Source: Micavibrio sp.
GTDB lineage: Bacteria; Pseudomonadota; Alphaproteobacteria; Micavibrionales; Micavibrionaceae
Assembly (NCBI GenBank): GCA_027066695.1
Contig: JAMONE010000219.1
Coordinates: 1 to 6,425, forward strand
Reading direction: 5' to 3'
Length of the DNA: 6,425 nucleotides
Part shown: one piece after another, positions 5,936-6,425 of the stretch
Layout of the letters: each line of letters opens with the position of its first letter
Position numbering within the stretch: the stretch's first letter is position 1
Position numbers and translations under genes: made by a program
Notes under the pieces: generated by a model
Databases searched by the model: none
Told to the model about the DNA's origin: nothing
Seen by the model: the letters and a program-made list of their open reading frames with translations, nothing else

Positions 5936-6304
5936 ATGATACAGATGCAATCCCGTATGAATGTTGCTGATAATAGCGGAGCTAGAGAAGTTCAGTGCAT
6001 TAAAGTGCTTGGTGGATCTCACAGGCGTACCGCAAATGTTGGTGATGTTGTTGTTGTCTCCGTTAAGGAAGCGATTCCACGTGGTAAAGTTAAAAAGGGT
6101 GATGTTCGTCGCGCTGTAATTGTTCGCACTAGATTTGGTTTGCAACGGAAGCATGGCGAGAAAATTCGCTTTGATACAAATGCTTGTGTACTTATCAGTA
6201 CAAATGGCGAGCCTATCGGTACACGTATTTTTGGACCAGTTACGCGTGAGCTTCGCGCTGGTGGTTACATGAAAATTATTTCATTAGCATCGGAGGTGCT
6301 ATAG
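5936..6304 (+). CDS. rplN: 50S ribosomal protein L14
   Basis: A 122-residue large-subunit protein of standard length that forms part of the subunit interface (contacts with 16S rRNA and L19) and of the binding site of the silencing factor RsfS. It reads as family from end to end: MIQMQSRMNVADNSGAREV at the start, IKVLGGSHRR (21-30), DVVVVSVKEAIPRGKVKKGD (near 38-57), VIVRTRFGLQRKHG (61-74), FDTNACVLI and GTRIFGPVTREL. The ATG is 2 bases after the rpsQ stop, so it relies on coupling or on AAGG within the end of rpsQ. It is the first gene of the spc operon in E. coli, continuous here with the S10-type genes. Confidence 0.98.
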   Translation: MIQMQSRMNVADNSGAREVQCIKVLGGSHRRTANVGDVVVVSVKEAIPRGKVKKGDVRRAVIVRTRFGLQRKHGEKIRFDTNACVLISTNGEPIGTRIFGPVTRELRAGGYMKIISLASEVL

Positions 6305-6306
6305 CT

Positions 6307-6425
6307 ATGGCTCAGACGCAAGTAAAAAATAAATTGAAGATTCAAAAAGGTGATCAAGTTGTTGTTTTAACTGGTCGTGATAAAGGCGCAAAAGGTGAAG
6401 TTCTTAAGGTTCTTACTGAAAAACG
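6307..6425 (+). CDS. rplX: 50S ribosomal protein L24, N-terminal part, cut by the window's right edge
   Basis: 39 codons are visible. The KOW motif is present: KIQKGDQVVVLTGRDKGAKG (11-30) followed by EVLKVL, the RNA-binding start of L24, an early 23S rRNA assembly initiator. GGAGGT inside the end of rplN, about 9 bases upstream, is the ribosome site, and the ATG starts 2 bases after the rplN stop. Order and spacing agree with the usual rplN-rplX-rplE arrangement. Length and C-terminus cannot be judged here. Confidence 0.95.
   Translation, partial: MAQTQVKNKLKIQKGDQVVVLTGRDKGAKGEVLKVLTEK

Noticed and set aside
5735..6154. Minus-strand 139-codon open frame across rpsQ and rplN
   Set aside because: It is antisense to two ribosomal protein genes, and its Phe/Ala-rich part simply mirrors the Lys/Ala tail of S17.

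Overview
The window looks like chromosomal DNA from a fairly AT-rich alphaproteobacterium. Three things suggest this: the pairing of a DUF2924 protein with a large serine recombinase (a pairing known mainly from Alphaproteobacteria), an initiator tRNA whose anticodon stem carries an A-U pair where most bacteria have G-C, and bacterial ribosomal proteins of ordinary proteobacterial type. This is inference from gene content; no lineage marker was aligned.

Layout. (1) Positions 1-1131, minus strand: a two-gene mobile or accessory module. A DUF2924 gene is coupled by a 4-base ATGA overlap to a serine recombinase that runs off the left edge. (2) About 1132-1485: some 350 bases without a recognisable gene. 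(3) Positions 1486-1678, minus strand: a complete initiator tRNA-fMet transcription unit with consensus-like promoter, 77-nt tRNA with encoded CCA, and intrinsic terminator. (4) Positions 1706-2758, plus strand: a divergent promoter and the thiazole-forming pair thiS-thiG. (5) Positions 2851-4593, plus strand: a very AT-rich pair of surface-polysaccharide genes, a hexapeptide-repeat acyltransferase and an O-antigen ligase/polymerase-type membrane protein. (6) Positions 4594-4910: about 317 bases without a gene, containing a 13-bp perfect inverted repeat. (7) Positions 4911-6425, plus strand: rplP-rpmC-rpsQ-rplN-rplX, the junction of the S10 and spc ribosomal protein operons, continuing off the right edge.

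The most unusual point is the junction between (6) and (7). In most bacteria rplP directly follows rpsC, with rplV, rpsS and rplB before it. Here rplP is preceded by a non-coding gap and then polysaccharide genes, so the S10 cluster is interrupted exactly between rpsC and rplP. This could be a real rearrangement or an assembly join. The thiSG, polysaccharide and ribosomal blocks have no evident shared function, and the base composition shifts sharply between them, which fits a mosaic region. I did not find a clear undescribed system. The best candidates for follow-up are the DUF2924-recombinase module beside tRNA-fMet, the split ribosomal operon, and the structured non-coding gap.
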